DNA of 64,000 nucleotides from Lycorma delicatula (GCF_047948215.1 NC_134460.1:12171001-12235000); one strand, 5' to 3'; shown: positions 63,101 to 64,000, counted from the first letter of the stretch. Program-made: numbers and translations. Notes: generated by a model from the letters alone, not told the origin.

Positions 63101-63948
63101 TAATAATTATTAATAAATCAATATATTTAAATTAAAAAAAAAAAGAGTTAAAAAAAAGGAGATGAAGTGTGATTTGAACCAATGTCTCTTCCCCCTTCTA
63201 AGATCCAAATATTTCATTAATGAAAACTTTATTTGGCTATAACTCTGGAACCAATGAAAATAAGTACCACTTATGATATATCGTTTGAAAGCTCTCAATG
63301 ACAGCTTATTGTTGCAGTTATTAAAAAGTCCAACATTAAAAGATAAAGTGGATTTTGGGCGTTTTTGGACACTTTTGGTTCAGTGATTGCAGTCAGAAGG
63401 TAGGTGCACAACTAAATGTTATAACAATCCTAAATCCAAAATTTCAACATCCTACATACAGCTAATTGTTTTTGTATTATGTGAGATATATACATACTTA
63501 CAGATGTAATGCCGAAACTAGTCAAAATGGATTCAGGGATGGTCAAAATGGATATTTCCATTTAAATATGAAAACCAAATTTTTTCGCGTCACAATACTT
63601 CCTTTACTTTGTACAAGGTAGTAAAACGTATTAGATCAAAGTAGTATAAACTAGTATATTGCATTCTAAAATGTGAAAATAAATTCAGATTTTAAATTAA
63701 AATTTTTATAGATAGAATATTAATGTAGTATCAAAATGGTTTATTTTTTTATTGTTTTAAACTTTTAGAAAAATTTAATAATTTTTTAATTTGTTTCAGG
63801 AAGAACAACTTAATGCATTCAAAGAAAAACGTCAACTTATAACTGATAAAGAAAAAGAAATTGATGCATTTGTTGATAAATCTCATGCATTATTACATGC
63901 AAGCAGTGCTGACAAACTGAAACCTCTAATCTCTCAGATAAGTAACAG
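710..63948 (+). CDS. Msp300: Msp300 / nesprin-1 orthologue, internal part of the gene (32 exons, open at both ends)
   Basis: Nesprins are giant spectrin-repeat proteins of the outer nuclear membrane. In the family, N-terminal CH domains bind actin and a C-terminal KASH peptide binds SUN proteins; insect Msp300 acts in muscle nuclear positioning and Z-disc/mitochondrial organisation. The 32 exons annotated below join in one frame to 3,047 codons plus two bases. The identification comes from the translated order of blocks I recognise in the family: NEETATIISKKLEEHK, RIRLKFLEHK followed by CCLIAFLHL, WTVKYGRE, and late in the window TSPDGREIIRQQLR and LTKWLKDVEKAI. Almost every exon has the heptad-rich helices of spectrin repeats with a tryptophan in the first helix (pattern xxWLxxAExxL). 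CH domains, KASH segment, promoter, start and stop codons lie outside the window. Intron phases are mostly 0; every phase-1 or phase-2 intron before e32 is flanked by phase-0 introns. Orthology to Msp300/SYNE1 is nearly certain; isoform usage is not visible. Confidence 0.95.
875..1590. other. AT-rich intron 1 segment, nothing recognised
   Basis: AT-rich sequence without a coding match. There is a small internal duplication of agtaactagt near 1035-1070. Confidence 0.6.
1603..1753 (-). mobile_element. tRNA-derived SINE with 12-bp target duplication
   Basis: Read on the minus strand, the head has an A-box (tggcacgagtgg) and B-box (ggtttgaatcc) at tRNA-like spacing, then a body ending in an A-run (T-run at 1603-1610 on plus). 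The perfect 12-bp direct repeat caataattagtc flanks it at 1591-1602 and 1754-1765, as expected for a LINE-mobilised target-site duplication. Related heads occur at 16268-16350 and 56080-56345. Confidence 0.85.
2040..2868 (-). mobile_element. mariner-type transposase relic
   Basis: Minus-strand translations in three frames give mariner transposase pieces in the right order: TVMNLKRNNQASRNHSSLRP (like the PETKQQSSQW..PSSPRP block), MGIVHRESF, HVTLHIKTVF, CDFSLFPHKKNLPIKCFF, and TEEVKDKSLQALG near 2150. Several stops and frameshifts are present, so it is inactive. It abuts the 3' end of the LINE relic starting near 2870. Confidence 0.7.
2870..4500 (-). mobile_element. APE-type non-LTR retrotransposon relic (RT region, 5'-truncated)
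   Basis: On the minus strand the order is KKAPGIDRIPAELL (about 4270), MIPKKAG (about 4155), FSIVKKLGFKYKDRSTIANI and VRQGCSLSPLLFNLYIE (3873-3690), FCYLGSRITKDG (about 3410), ending in an A-run (T-run at 2870-2877 on plus). This is an RT from the thumb-proximal N-part to beyond the palm. Stops and frameshifts make it dead. I cannot place the clade with certainty. Confidence 0.75.
4511..5410. repeat. direct repeat pair, about 200-230 bp each
   Basis: The block 4511-4710 recurs in degenerate form at 5181-5410: both contain tattttgattaaaacaaaa, ctcattttcaaatt and a gaga(t/c)agtg...agtggtaa ending. They are about 470 bp apart, in the same orientation. I do not know the origin of the unit. Confidence 0.65.
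5702..5872 (+). CDS. Msp300: Msp300 exon e2
   Basis: 171 bp, phase 0 in and out. Acceptor gatttcag, donor AAG|gtactt. It starts AFFANMPNIERMF, continuing the repeat of e1, and ends RIRLKFLEHK. This ending and the CCLIAFLHL that opens e3 form a conserved nesprin block across the exon junction. Confidence 0.93.
5975..7520 (-). mobile_element. second APE-type non-LTR retrotransposon relic (endonuclease to early RT)
   Basis: The minus strand encodes an AP-endonuclease segment with GDMNAKVGK and a GYGGRNVEGE loop (7288-7067), a linker rich in Lys/Arg (6731-6460), then GGKEPGIDEISSEMVKAA and PEDWKKGIIIPIFKKGDK (6448-6180) and a decayed FRYGRSTTDA-like segment near 6030. The RT palm and 3' half are absent. 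Frames shift several times. The sequence differs from the 2870-4500 element, so it is another family. Confidence 0.75.
7521..8292. other. AT-rich end of intron 2
   Basis: Very AT-rich, with long T-runs near 8170-8200. I see no gene or element. Confidence 0.6.
8293..8494 (+). CDS. Msp300: Msp300 exon e3
   Basis: 202 bp, enters phase 0 and leaves phase 1 (donor G|gtaggt). It was found by translating past the acceptor ttttatag because no ATG opens it. It encodes CCLIAFLHL, LRGWTVKYGRE and NRIFQEFNKAYIDMQQV, among the most recognisable nesprin blocks in the window. Confidence 0.94.
9120..9720 (+). mobile_element. possible strongly eroded mariner transposase
   Basis: The end of a 71-codon frame (9590-9719) reads YLVLTIFYGFFNLKKCLGSQ, then EEVRTVKSEEFVKWL. 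This lines up with the mariner SPDLAPSDxxLFxxLKKxLGGxxF...EEVxxxVxxWL block with the acidic residues lost. Upstream frames give a WVPNFLLVAYKNQMK-like piece near 9170. The case rests on pattern only. Confidence 0.33.
10034..10251 (+). CDS. Msp300: Msp300 exon e4
   Basis: 218 bp; its first two bases complete a GAT codon begun in e3. Acceptor tttttttag, donor CAG|gtacta. It carries WKNVSMELRC and the helix-A motif LINWLNVAETKL of a spectrin repeat. Confidence 0.93.
10252..11056. other. intron 4, nothing recognised
   Basis: 805 bp of AT-rich sequence with homopolymer T-runs. There is no supported element or gene. Confidence 0.6.
11057..11197 (+). CDS. Msp300: Msp300 exon e5
   Basis: 141 bp, 47 codons, phase 0. 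Acceptor ttttcag, donor CCT|gtaagt. It encodes the second and third helices of the repeat begun in e4 (HQKLGETVSFLIATC, NARWENIFP). Confidence 0.92.
11198..12184. other. intron 5, nothing recognised
   Basis: 987 bp, AT-rich. A short run of (tgattg) near 11995-12016 is the only local repeat seen. Confidence 0.6.
12185..12349 (+). CDS. Msp300: Msp300 exon e6
   Basis: 165 bp, phase 0. Acceptor tacttgcag, donor CAG|gtaatt. It opens a new repeat with HVKQYMHAGDIL and has helix-A motif LQAWLRNAESIL. Confidence 0.92.
12636..12765 (+). CDS. Msp300: Msp300 exon e7
   Basis: 130 bp, enters phase 0, leaves phase 1. Acceptor gttgacag. The donor G|gttgag is off consensus (+3 to +5 t-g-a), but only this position keeps the frame into e8. 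It encodes the rest of the e6 repeat (ELFKSVSKKFQGLI). Confidence 0.88.
12970..13110. other. GC-richer fragment in intron 7
   Basis: This patch is clearly less AT-rich than its surroundings and is probably a fragment of an inserted element. I could not assign a family. It lies just before a 68-bp direct repeat. Confidence 0.35.
13194..13411. repeat. 68-bp direct repeat abutting exon e8 acceptor
   Basis: Copies at 13194-13261 and 13344-13411 share tttattgttgaaattacag and acaattatatatcaatt and differ at only a few bases. The second copy ends five bases before the last base of the e8 acceptor, so the splice-site region itself is a duplicate. Confidence 0.75.
13417..13610 (+). CDS. Msp300: Msp300 exon e8
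   Basis: 194 bp; it completes a GAG codon from e7 and leaves phase 0 (donor AAG|gtaagc). The acceptor is tttaaacag with a weak pyrimidine tract. Helix-A motif IGQWLDSAEAFL. The sequence just upstream of the acceptor is one copy of a 68-bp direct repeat. Confidence 0.9.
13825..13915. repeat. two-copy tandem duplication of about 43 bp
   Basis: The unit cttcatt..acagtaaacatct...gttattgtcatact is present twice in direct succession with a few differences, in intron 8 just before the mariner relic. Confidence 0.6.
13970..14390 (-). mobile_element. mariner-type transposase relic, N-terminal part
   Basis: The minus strand reads IRSNIHFLQAEGTSVIKIH (14370-14310), then after a frameshift VMSDGSVRKFWEGPTNVYI, ERRHSIVSNDLKKNEHAI and FTVTELIKNV (14255-14090). 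This is the helix-turn-helix half of a mariner transposase (SDGxVRKW..EGRxxVxDEERxGRPS pattern). The catalytic half is missing. Confidence 0.7.
14631..14813 (+). CDS. Msp300: Msp300 exon e9
   Basis: 183 bp, 61 codons, phase 0. Acceptor gttgttttag, donor CAG|gtaata. It starts GFFTRIIFYKSML, completing the repeat of e8, and ends ANIWEQ. The upstream intron holds a transposase relic, but the splice site and frame are intact. Confidence 0.92.
14814..15185. other. intron 9, minor local repeat only
   Basis: 372 bp. A short tandem of tttacttgtttatttacagg occurs next to the donor; otherwise plain AT-rich sequence. Confidence 0.6.
15186..15320 (+). CDS. Msp300: Msp300 exon e10
   Basis: 135 bp, 45 codons, phase 0. 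Acceptor attttttcag, donor AAG|gtaact. It has no ATG near its start. Helix-A motif VTDWLQTAEKLM, then a linker ending TVENHK. Confidence 0.91.
15321..15944. other. intron 10, nothing recognised
   Basis: 624 bp, AT-rich. A short repeated motif gtttctatgga/gtttctatagaa occurs near 15466 and 15548. Confidence 0.6.
15945..16079 (+). CDS. Msp300: Msp300 exon e11
   Basis: 135 bp, 45 codons, phase 0. Acceptor attttacag, donor AAG|gtacat. It encodes VNERWIVELENAAQDL and QIQEHWK, the B and C helices completing the repeat of e10. Confidence 0.92.
16268..16350 (-). mobile_element. tRNA-derived SINE head
   Basis: The minus strand starts with ctgtggcggagtggttaa, a good A-box like those of Ser/Leu tRNAs, and continues cctttcatccagaggttct...ctggtcaggcat as in the 1603-1753 and 56080-56345 copies. 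The B-box is damaged by loss of the ttcgaa core. Confidence 0.65.
16741..16902 (+). CDS. Msp300: Msp300 exon e12
   Basis: 162 bp, 54 codons, phase 0. Acceptor taatttcag, donor AAG|gtttgt. It encodes FIPLHLVRLEFKLDE and a charged helix. This matches the nesprin order, in which a short LHLKIDVE-like repeat follows the e11 block. Confidence 0.9.
16903..17725. other. intron 12, short CA run only
   Basis: 823 bp, AT-rich, with a short (ca)n-type microsatellite at about 17602-17630. No element was recognised. Confidence 0.6.
17726..17946 (+). CDS. Msp300: Msp300 exon e13
   Basis: 221 bp, enters phase 0, leaves phase 2 (AA|gtaagt). Acceptor gctgtgtag. It encodes ISATWKGSDLEETAL, CYAQWDTVSAKAKSL and DQWNVYRK. 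Confidence 0.9.
18840..19500. repeat. GC-richer dispersed-element-like block with an internal duplication
   Basis: Composition changes sharply here (gcgcgac, gcgccg motifs). A unit with tgcgccgtt...attctaccactcatt(c/t)agtg occurs at about 19115-19170 and again at about 19245-19295. I think it is part of a non-autonomous DNA element, but I found no terminal repeats for it. Confidence 0.45.
19822..20111. mobile_element. MITE with 44-bp terminal inverted repeats and 8-bp TSD
   Basis: Terminal inverted repeats 19822-19865 and 20068-20111 match at 43 of 44 positions and begin ggtacttaagtattaacg. The perfect 8-bp direct repeat aaaaattc flanks it (19814-19821 and 20112-20119). An 8-bp duplication is usual for hAT-type and P-type elements. 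The 290-bp body has no coding capacity and itself contains a weaker nested inverted repeat. Confidence 0.85.
20822..20930 (+). CDS. Msp300: Msp300 exon e14
   Basis: 109 bp, the shortest exon here. It completes an AAA codon from e13. Acceptor tttatttag, donor CAG|gtatgt. It encodes MVKWMDAVDNSV, a helix A, and ends EKEKAVFQ. The 6.8-kb intron holding the alternating-dinucleotide array follows. Confidence 0.9.
21087..23978. repeat. 2.9-kb alternating purine/pyrimidine array with strand switches
   Basis: The array is almost entirely (ac/gt)n mixed with acgt and atat steps. It is AC-rich on plus at 21087-22890, GT-rich at about 22895-23034, AC-rich at 23035-23230, GT-rich at 23231-23652 and AC-rich at 23653-23978. 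A non-repetitive tag, cttggtcatttcacattt with flanking ata/cat, sits at 22744-22765, 22869-22890 and 23957-23978 and inverted at 23237-23258. A second tag, acagaaacacgtacacgtac, recurs near 22566, 23098 and 23717. So this is a higher-order array with inverted members, not a plain microsatellite. No protein is encoded. Confidence 0.93.
23979..26773. other. intron 14 middle, AT-rich, no gene recognised
   Basis: There are no convincing coding or mobile-element matches. The block about 25330-25960 has a slightly different composition and repeats the phrase (g)ttggtcatatcaaaatt / gatatgaccaa near 25730-25800, suggesting an unclassified interspersed repeat. Confidence 0.5.
26774..26875. repeat. long hairpin, about 46-bp stem
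   Basis: Left arm 26774-26819 is the exact reverse complement of right arm 26826-26875 except for a 4-bp insertion (taag) in the right arm. The loop is 6 bases. It is in intron 14. Confidence 0.88.
27060..27600. repeat. GT-rich degenerate array and 160-bp tandem duplication
   Basis: 27060-27250 is a degenerate ttggttgtgg-type array. Downstream, 27244-27406 and 27430-27591 are diverged direct copies sharing gttattgccattgtt, gatgttgcattgtta and aaattatgcattttaataatt. Confidence 0.7.
27769..27987 (+). CDS. Msp300: Msp300 exon e15
   Basis: 219 bp, 73 codons, phase 0. Acceptor atttttag, donor GAG|gtaaat. It encodes EEMKWLVQTLDTL and ELLIARYKNLIP. It rejoins e14 in frame across 6,838 bp of intron. 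Confidence 0.9.
28090..29450 (-). mobile_element. Ty3/gypsy-type LTR retrotransposon pol relic
   Basis: The minus strand encodes, in order, YKDLFATEEDSYGQT (about 29220-29175), PATFERLMESVLHGL (about 29020), the RT catalytic motif YLDDVIV (28958-28935), VFNRLRDANLKLNPK (about 28930-28885), RSFLGLC (about 28750), and an RNase H end LREQTACWVEHLQDYDFKAE (about 28500-28440). This is the gypsy RT-RNase H order. Frameshifts and stops are frequent. I saw no LTRs, integrase or envelope region. Confidence 0.75.
29880..30660 (+). mobile_element. mariner-type transposase relic
   Basis: The plus strand encodes SGVIQELKEVYQGKRLQYCH and WFHSLVDDNI (about 30050-30150), FMNDNNTHVELVF (about 30230), LWPPRSPDLIPADVFLW (about 30450-30500), YLKSVIFKNNP, ELKANIESVVLNITEQT (about 30560-30605) and a VAANHFEHLF end. 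It has the mariner PPxSPDLxPxDxFLW signature. A G-run at 30501-30512 interrupts the frame, and stops occur elsewhere. Confidence 0.78.
31001..31268 (+). CDS. Msp300: Msp300 exon e16
   Basis: 268 bp, leaves phase 1 (G|gtctgt). Acceptor cttttttcag. It encodes LLEKVRQSAIPRPETL, a Gln-rich helix, and CLETEWNQAYTQTLEKL, a typical helix C. Confidence 0.92.
31269..32157. other. intron 16, nothing recognised
   Basis: 889 bp, strongly AT-rich. A less AT-rich stretch near 31830-31960 may be a repeat fragment, but I could not match it. Confidence 0.5.
32158..32417 (+). CDS. Msp300: Msp300 exon e17
   Basis: 260 bp; it completes a GGA codon. Acceptor aatatatag has almost no pyrimidine tract, yet frame and homology hold. 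It encodes MWLTYQEQKDEIIELL and TENMLRKLRDL; donor GAG|gtaaga. Confidence 0.9.
32418..32825. other. intron 17, nothing recognised
   Basis: 408 bp of plain AT-rich intron. Confidence 0.6.
32826..33102 (+). CDS. Msp300: Msp300 exon e18
   Basis: 277 bp, leaves phase 1 (G|gtaaat). Acceptor ttttaacag. It encodes MQAQWVQLESKVNELRTW and the coil LQLQLQERQAILQQL. Confidence 0.92.
33103..34318. other. intron 18, nothing recognised
   Basis: 1,216 bp with no coding signal. The phrase ttaggttatatctaaaaatataac near 33280-33306 is a small local duplication. Confidence 0.55.
34319..34563 (+). CDS. Msp300: Msp300 exon e19
   Basis: 245 bp; it completes a GAT codon. Acceptor ggatttatag, donor AAG|gtatta. 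Helix-A motif VKPWLEQAELHV, then SEAKEQLQASK. Confidence 0.92.
34683..34720. repeat. (ga)n(gt)n microsatellite
   Basis: Runs of ga followed by gt in intron 19, just upstream of the foldback element. Confidence 0.9.
34781..35587. mobile_element. foldback element with about 95-bp inverted arms
   Basis: Arms 34781-34875 and 35487-35587 are diverged reverse complements, sharing attaatccgatcaaccca, gtacagaattaata and atcttattccataatccaag. A partial direct copy of the outer arm is repeated at about 34873-34938. The interior holds two further perfect palindromes. No target duplication was identified with confidence. Confidence 0.7.
35285..35322. repeat. perfect 17-bp hairpin
   Basis: Left arm 35285-35301 (aattggaaaaggatctt) and right arm 35306-35322 are exact reverse complements with a 4-base loop, inside the foldback element. 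A half-copy follows at about 35330-35350. Confidence 0.9.
36130..36192. repeat. (ta)n microsatellite inside a short inverted repeat
   Basis: (ta)n of about 28 bases followed by a T-run. The block is framed by taagaatacaa on the left and ttgtattctta on the right, so it can fold on itself. Confidence 0.8.
36299..36616 (+). CDS. Msp300: Msp300 exon e20
   Basis: 318 bp, 106 codons, phase 0 on both sides: the length of one spectrin repeat, offset so that it joins the end of one repeat to the start of the next. Acceptor aattatccag, donor AAG|gttagt. Motifs ALQSRWQAVNGAA and IEEWLKKPEFVA. Confidence 0.93.
36617..37880. other. intron 20, small duplications only
   Basis: 1,264 bp, AT-rich. Two short tandem duplications are seen: tagttttaactaaaaactat near 37120-37170, and a tttgtatacaagtaaac unit near 37215-37265. 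Confidence 0.6.
37881..38080 (+). CDS. Msp300: Msp300 exon e21
   Basis: 200 bp, leaves phase 2 (AG|gtattt). Acceptor ctgtttag. It encodes LGQTADFVIQGLALEG and HLLDAVRQRENQL. Confidence 0.91.
38390..38992 (+). mobile_element. mariner-type transposase relic, plus-strand member of a tail-to-tail pair
   Basis: The plus strand encodes LIEILGMK and VKFATKVFSVKAAL (about 38577-38655), then DIADNLEFLKHVIT and MWVYGYVIEMK (38677-38757), the mariner block around the first catalytic Asp (usual form VITGDETWVYGYD). An internal deletion follows, then a C-terminal-like stretch (38786-38992) with stops. This last stretch is the left arm of the large palindrome. Confidence 0.65.
38786..39206. repeat. 207-bp inverted repeat, 7-base spacer
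   Basis: Arms 38786-38992 and 39000-39206 have equal length and, where I compared them, differ at about three positions. The spacer is gcctcgt. The arms are the C-terminal portions of the two mariner relics meeting tail to tail. Confidence 0.9.
39000..39420 (-). mobile_element. mariner-type transposase relic, minus-strand member of the pair
   Basis: The minus strand encodes YQDNAPAHTLLLTSYL (about 39340-39290), then AQPLYSTDMAQSDFFLY (about 39262-39210), the decayed second and third catalytic blocks (usual DNAPAH and PPYSPDLAPxDFFLF). It runs into the C-terminal stretch at 39206-39000, the right arm of the palindrome. Confidence 0.68.
39784..40045 (+). CDS. Msp300: Msp300 exon e22
   Basis: 262 bp; it completes an AGA codon. 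Acceptor tttatttccag, donor CAG|gtttgt. Helix-A motif FSEWMLTLEGNV, then EKQPEFQRIYDRV and ECYTQIAAKYQ. Confidence 0.92.
40046..40699. other. intron 22 first part, less AT-rich, unassigned
   Basis: There is no convincing coding or element match, although GC content rises from about 40090. It may be a fragment of an inserted element. A short near-palindrome ttccccgatggggaa lies at 40121-40135. Confidence 0.4.
40700..41655 (-). mobile_element. R1-like non-LTR retrotransposon relic, 3' part
   Basis: The minus strand encodes LLYAAPVWAHCLQFQSYRDI, LLAVVGSYRIVSREAV and IAGMKPMDILA (41641-41480), then WQVRWNTSSTGRYTHGIFPN, TNRYTTQFLSGNCAFRESLA (41370-41230) and a frameshifted cysteine-rich end near 41200-41140. 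This is the post-RT C-terminal region of R1-clade ORF2. It is 5'-truncated near 41655 and broken. Confidence 0.78.
41656..42540. repeat. AT-rich stretch with short perfect hairpins
   Basis: Two perfect hairpins are visible: tctcttgatgga paired with tccatcaagaga (about 41668-41697), and a 15-bp stem around tgt at 41943-41975. A C-run followed by an A-run lies at about 42140-42160. No coding signal. Confidence 0.7.
42560..42640 (-). mobile_element. tRNA-Met-like pseudogene or SINE head
   Basis: The minus strand contains ccagtctcataatcaagagg, very like the anticodon arm of elongator tRNA-Met (CAT), followed by a B-box-like gggctcaagtcac and, about 6 bases on, a T-run that could act as a Pol III terminator. 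The anticodon and T stems do not pair properly, so I do not call a working tRNA. Confidence 0.4.
43096..43388 (+). CDS. Msp300: Msp300 exon e23
   Basis: 293 bp, leaves phase 2 (AG|gtttgt). Acceptor tattttttag. It encodes LEKYNELLNWNNGV and IKSWTEMSRAID. Its partner is e24, 6.8 kb downstream. Confidence 0.92.
43389..43989. other. start of intron 23, nothing recognised
   Basis: AT-rich. A short duplicated phrase, gatcagcattatatatataaatgcaattttatatataaatgca, occurs in pieces near 43730-43805. Confidence 0.55.
43990..48740 (-). mobile_element. I-clade-type non-LTR retrotransposon with gag and pol remains
   Basis: This is the most complete element in the window. Minus-strand order: 5' region (48740-48382); ORF1/gag from 48381 with zinc knuckle CFKCQHFGHTAIKC (about 47757-47716) and, after a frameshift, CINCKGQHSCRSRNC (about 47665-47620); gag tail to about 46890; APE endonuclease (about 46870-46196) with QWNING, QETHF, GDFNTHNSLWGS and SDHFPV; RT start (45950-45120) with NSYRPISLTCAMGKILEKM and ISPYQAGFRQYHSTTDQ and QKAFN; then an abrupt jump near 45115 to an RNase H end (VADEAARKA) and a Cys/His tail (44640). 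RT palm YADD and most of RNase H are deleted. A GC-richer 3' UTR ends near 43990. Several frameshifts; dead copy. Outer ends are approximate. Confidence 0.82.
48820..48990 (+). mobile_element. possible mariner C-terminal fragment
   Basis: The plus strand has SPDMAP near 48855, followed in another frame by INRFEDREETKGNVTREGCL (about 48897-48960). This resembles the mariner SPDLAPxDF...KRFExxEEIxxxxTRxL end. The fragment is short. Confidence 0.38.
49260..49960 (-). mobile_element. mariner-type transposase relic
   Basis: The minus strand reads FQAQFRNSTLSKIQVFDWAK, DVVENKIHEHHPRFGV and NIKAIHDLVEGDCCITV (49935-49740). This is the DNA-binding half with its GRP(V)TxxxxENxxxVxxLVxxDRRxTV pattern. 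It continues in other frames with GEAFLDHIVTC (about 49685-49650) and SPLHPRKQKNKYDVE. Many breaks. Confidence 0.68.
49396..49431. repeat. perfect 17-bp hairpin, 2-base loop
   Basis: aactgcttatcgcagtt at 49396-49412 is exactly mirrored at 49415-49431. It lies inside the mariner relic, so it probably arose after insertion. Confidence 0.92.
50033..50077. repeat. perfect 20-bp hairpin upstream of exon e24
   Basis: Arm 50033-50052 (aactaactacacacagtgcc) is exactly complementary to 50058-50077, with loop ggtgg. It ends about 135 bp before the e24 acceptor. Confidence 0.93.
50213..53426 (+). CDS. Msp300: Msp300 giant exon e24, about ten uninterrupted spectrin repeats
   Basis: 3,214 bp, by far the longest exon here; it completes an AGG codon (AG from e23, G here) and adds 1,071 codons. 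Acceptor tgtttttcag, donor AAG|gtatta. The translation is a charged, Lys/Glu-rich alpha-helical rod. First-helix tryptophans appear at about residues 250 (LLQWLGTTNSQL), 573 (GSWLKEKEAQV), 679 (AEEWLSEADKKL), 791 (VTQWMVETDKKI) and 997 (LSWMKQKESQV). These spacings of 106, 112 and 2x103 residues match spectrin repeats; the helix near residue 895 (RSKDFLNTLV) lacks the Trp. No membrane segment or catalytic motif is visible. The upstream frame stays open for a few intronic codons, which is chance. All neighbouring exons are ten or more times shorter, suggesting intron loss or a lineage-specific unsplit block. Confidence 0.94.
53427..53908. other. intron 24, nothing recognised
   Basis: 482 bp of AT-rich intron with no repeat or gene signal. 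Confidence 0.6.
53909..54052 (+). CDS. Msp300: Msp300 exon e25
   Basis: 144 bp, 48 codons, phase 0. Acceptor tgttgcag, donor CAG|gtcagt. It encodes YAKFLNWLATVQSDL, a helix A, after FVREHADFND. Confidence 0.92.
54053..55487. other. intron 25, nothing recognised
   Basis: 1,435 bp. A stretch near 54470-54700 hints at an eroded element (less AT-rich, no usable frame). No firm call. Confidence 0.45.
55488..55627 (+). CDS. Msp300: Msp300 exon e26
   Basis: 140 bp, leaves phase 2 (AG|gtaagt). Acceptor tgtttaatag. It encodes ERQKKMRELGDIKSKESS and TSPDGREIIRQQL, a block I recognise from insect Msp300. Confidence 0.92.
56080..56345 (+). mobile_element. tandemly duplicated tRNA-derived SINE head
   Basis: Two heads lie in direct order. 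The first (from about 56120) has A-box tggtacaagtgg and a weak B-box (gatttgaatcc). The second (from about 56234) has A-box tggtatgaatgg and a good B-box (ggtttgaatcc), a body, and an A-run at about 56361. The flank cctatatct(c/t)aatgag is duplicated with each head (56092 and 56206), so the repeat unit of about 115 bp includes host flank. Same family as the copies at 1603-1753 and 16268-16350. Confidence 0.78.
56400..57424. other. rest of intron 26, AT-rich
   Basis: No element was recognised. Local duplications: ttctaagaattatttatt near 57014-57065, and attgtcataatc near 57256-57290. Confidence 0.6.
57425..57623 (+). CDS. Msp300: Msp300 exon e27
   Basis: 199 bp; it completes an AGA codon. Acceptor tattgacag, donor CAG|gtaaat. 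It encodes RTLWDNFSDDLQAG and LTKWLKDVEKAI, then TLQEKRAQLQ; strongly conserved. Confidence 0.94.
57624..58864. other. intron 27, nothing recognised
   Basis: 1,241 bp, AT-rich, without coding or repeat signal that I could support. Confidence 0.6.
58865..59026 (+). CDS. Msp300: Msp300 exon e28
   Basis: 162 bp, 54 codons, phase 0. Acceptor ttttttag, donor CAG|gtaaag. It encodes NHKIMHQEITSHQQL and LNVYLQSIKQLFQNI, finishing the e27 repeat. Confidence 0.93.
59027..59975. repeat. intron 28 with a 41-bp tandem duplication
   Basis: Copies 59725-59766 and 59767-59807 (ttagttgtaaaggaag...gataattcaggatgtaca) lie head to tail with small differences. The rest of the intron is AT-rich and unassigned. 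Confidence 0.8.
59976..60140 (+). CDS. Msp300: Msp300 exon e29 (GC donor)
   Basis: 165 bp, 55 codons, phase 0. Acceptor tatttcag. The donor is AAG|gcaagt, a GC splice site with otherwise ideal U1 complementarity. The only nearby GT donor (GCAA|gtattt) would put e30 into a frame with an early stop. Helix-A motif FRDWLNEQKEKL. Confidence 0.9.
60141..60254 (+). other. GC-AG intron 29
   Basis: At 114 bp this is the shortest intron in the window and the only one whose donor is GC rather than GT. Both flanking exons have clear spectrin-repeat coding, and the frame closes only with this donor. Confidence 0.88.
60255..60411 (+). CDS. Msp300: Msp300 exon e30
   Basis: 157 bp, leaves phase 1 (G|gttagt). 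Acceptor tttacatag. It encodes LEELKVLFGVVSKSTTKKG and ELKKLNESQKQHQ. Confidence 0.91.
60412..60808. other. intron 30, nothing recognised
   Basis: 397 bp of AT-rich intron. A short duplicate of ttactataatttgca / taactataatttgca lies near 60705-60750. Confidence 0.6.
60809..60948 (+). CDS. Msp300: Msp300 exon e31
   Basis: 140 bp; it completes a GAT codon. Acceptor aacttacag, donor AAG|gtactg. It encodes ILAQWNDFEKNLDIHTKW and FRATEVAFRDQQL. Confidence 0.92.
61031..61132. repeat. perfect 45-bp hairpin
   Basis: Arm 61031-61075 is exactly complementary to 61088-61132. The 12-base loop is 61076-61087. Intron 31. Confidence 0.94.
61212..61329. repeat. 36-bp inverted repeat, one mismatch
   Basis: Arms 61212-61247 and 61294-61329 (core aatctctctctgacttt and its complement) match at 35 of 36 positions; the spacer is 46 bases. 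It lies just after the 45-bp hairpin. Confidence 0.9.
61531..62168. mobile_element. foldback element with long diverged inverted arms
   Basis: The left arm (about 61531-61681) and right arm (about 61968-62168) are reverse complements with indels. Shared blocks include caatgacatca, gaaatccatactgttaaaatt, tttacat..a and tattggtgaaaa. The 290-bp interior has no coding signal. Target duplications were not resolved. Confidence 0.75.
62215..62900 (-). mobile_element. possible eroded mariner transposase
   Basis: Near its low-coordinate end the minus strand gives LLIGIQKLSDHYSKHALHMG, with the spacing of the mariner C-terminal F..GI.KL..R..KC....G block. Upstream frames have KKSFATESSK and INLLL-type pieces. 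A C-run at 62214-62224 marks the left end. Weak pattern evidence only. Confidence 0.33.
63125..63625. repeat. dispersed-repeat-like block with a tRNA-like end
   Basis: The block runs from an A-rich edge (63133-63160) to aaggtagtaaaa (about 63620). On the minus strand its edge reads ggttcaaatcac (a B-box) followed, after 10 bases, by a T-run, as in the 42560-42640 relic. The body repeats the phrase gtcaaaatgga (63523 and 63541). The family resembles abundant insect repeats in my memory, but I cannot confirm this. Confidence 0.45.
63800..63948 (+). CDS. Msp300: Msp300 exon e32, last in window
   Basis: 149 bp, leaves phase 2 (AG|gtaagt), so the gene continues beyond 64000. Acceptor ttgtttcag. 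It encodes EEQLNAFKEKRQLI, KEIDAFVDKSHALLH and PLISQISN. Confidence 0.91.
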
Positions 63949-64000
63949 GTAAGTGCAGGAAAATTTTGTTTAATTTAAAAAATGTGCTGTTTGTATAGTG

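Overview
The window is AT-rich nuclear DNA from an insect. It lies inside one very large plus-strand gene, the nesprin/SYNE1 orthologue Msp300, which links the nuclear envelope to the cytoskeleton. I can follow 32 consecutive internal exons from 710 to 63948. They join without a frame break into 3,047 codons plus 2 bases, about 9.1 kb of coding sequence in 64 kb. The translated exons read as an unbroken rod of spectrin repeats. Neither the N-terminal calponin-homology domains nor the C-terminal KASH segment is present, so the gene runs off both ends. The animal assignment rests on the gene, the spliceosomal introns and the mobile elements. A hemipteran host is my guess from the flavour of the repeats and is not demonstrated.

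Exons e1-e23 (710-43388) are small, 109-318 bp. Exon e24 (50213-53426) is exceptional: 3,214 bp carrying about ten spectrin repeats with no intron. Exons e25-e32 (53909-63948) are small again. All but one of the 31 introns are GT-AG. Intron 29 (60141-60254) needs a GC donor.

The introns are a graveyard of mobile elements. Antisense to the host gene are five non-LTR retrotransposon relics (R1-like at 1-545 and 40700-41655, two APE-type elements at 2870-4500 and 5975-7520, an I-clade element at about 43990-48740) and a Ty3/gypsy pol relic (28090-29450). Mariner-type transposase relics of several families occur on both strands (2040-2868, 13970-14390, 29880-30660, a tail-to-tail pair at 38390-39420, 49260-49960, and weaker ones at 9120-9720, 48820-48990 and 62215-62900). 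There are tRNA-derived SINEs (1603-1753, 16268-16350, 56080-56345), a MITE with an 8-bp target duplication (19822-20111) and two foldback elements (34781-35587, 61531-62168).

The most unusual non-coding structure is a 2.9-kb alternating purine/pyrimidine array in intron 14 (21087-23978). It switches strand four times and carries a 22-nt non-repetitive tag four times. The window also holds many tight inverted duplications, some perfect.

I see no second host gene, no functional RNA gene, no CRISPR array and no convincing new multi-gene system. The long open frames in the intron-14 array are artefacts of the repeat.
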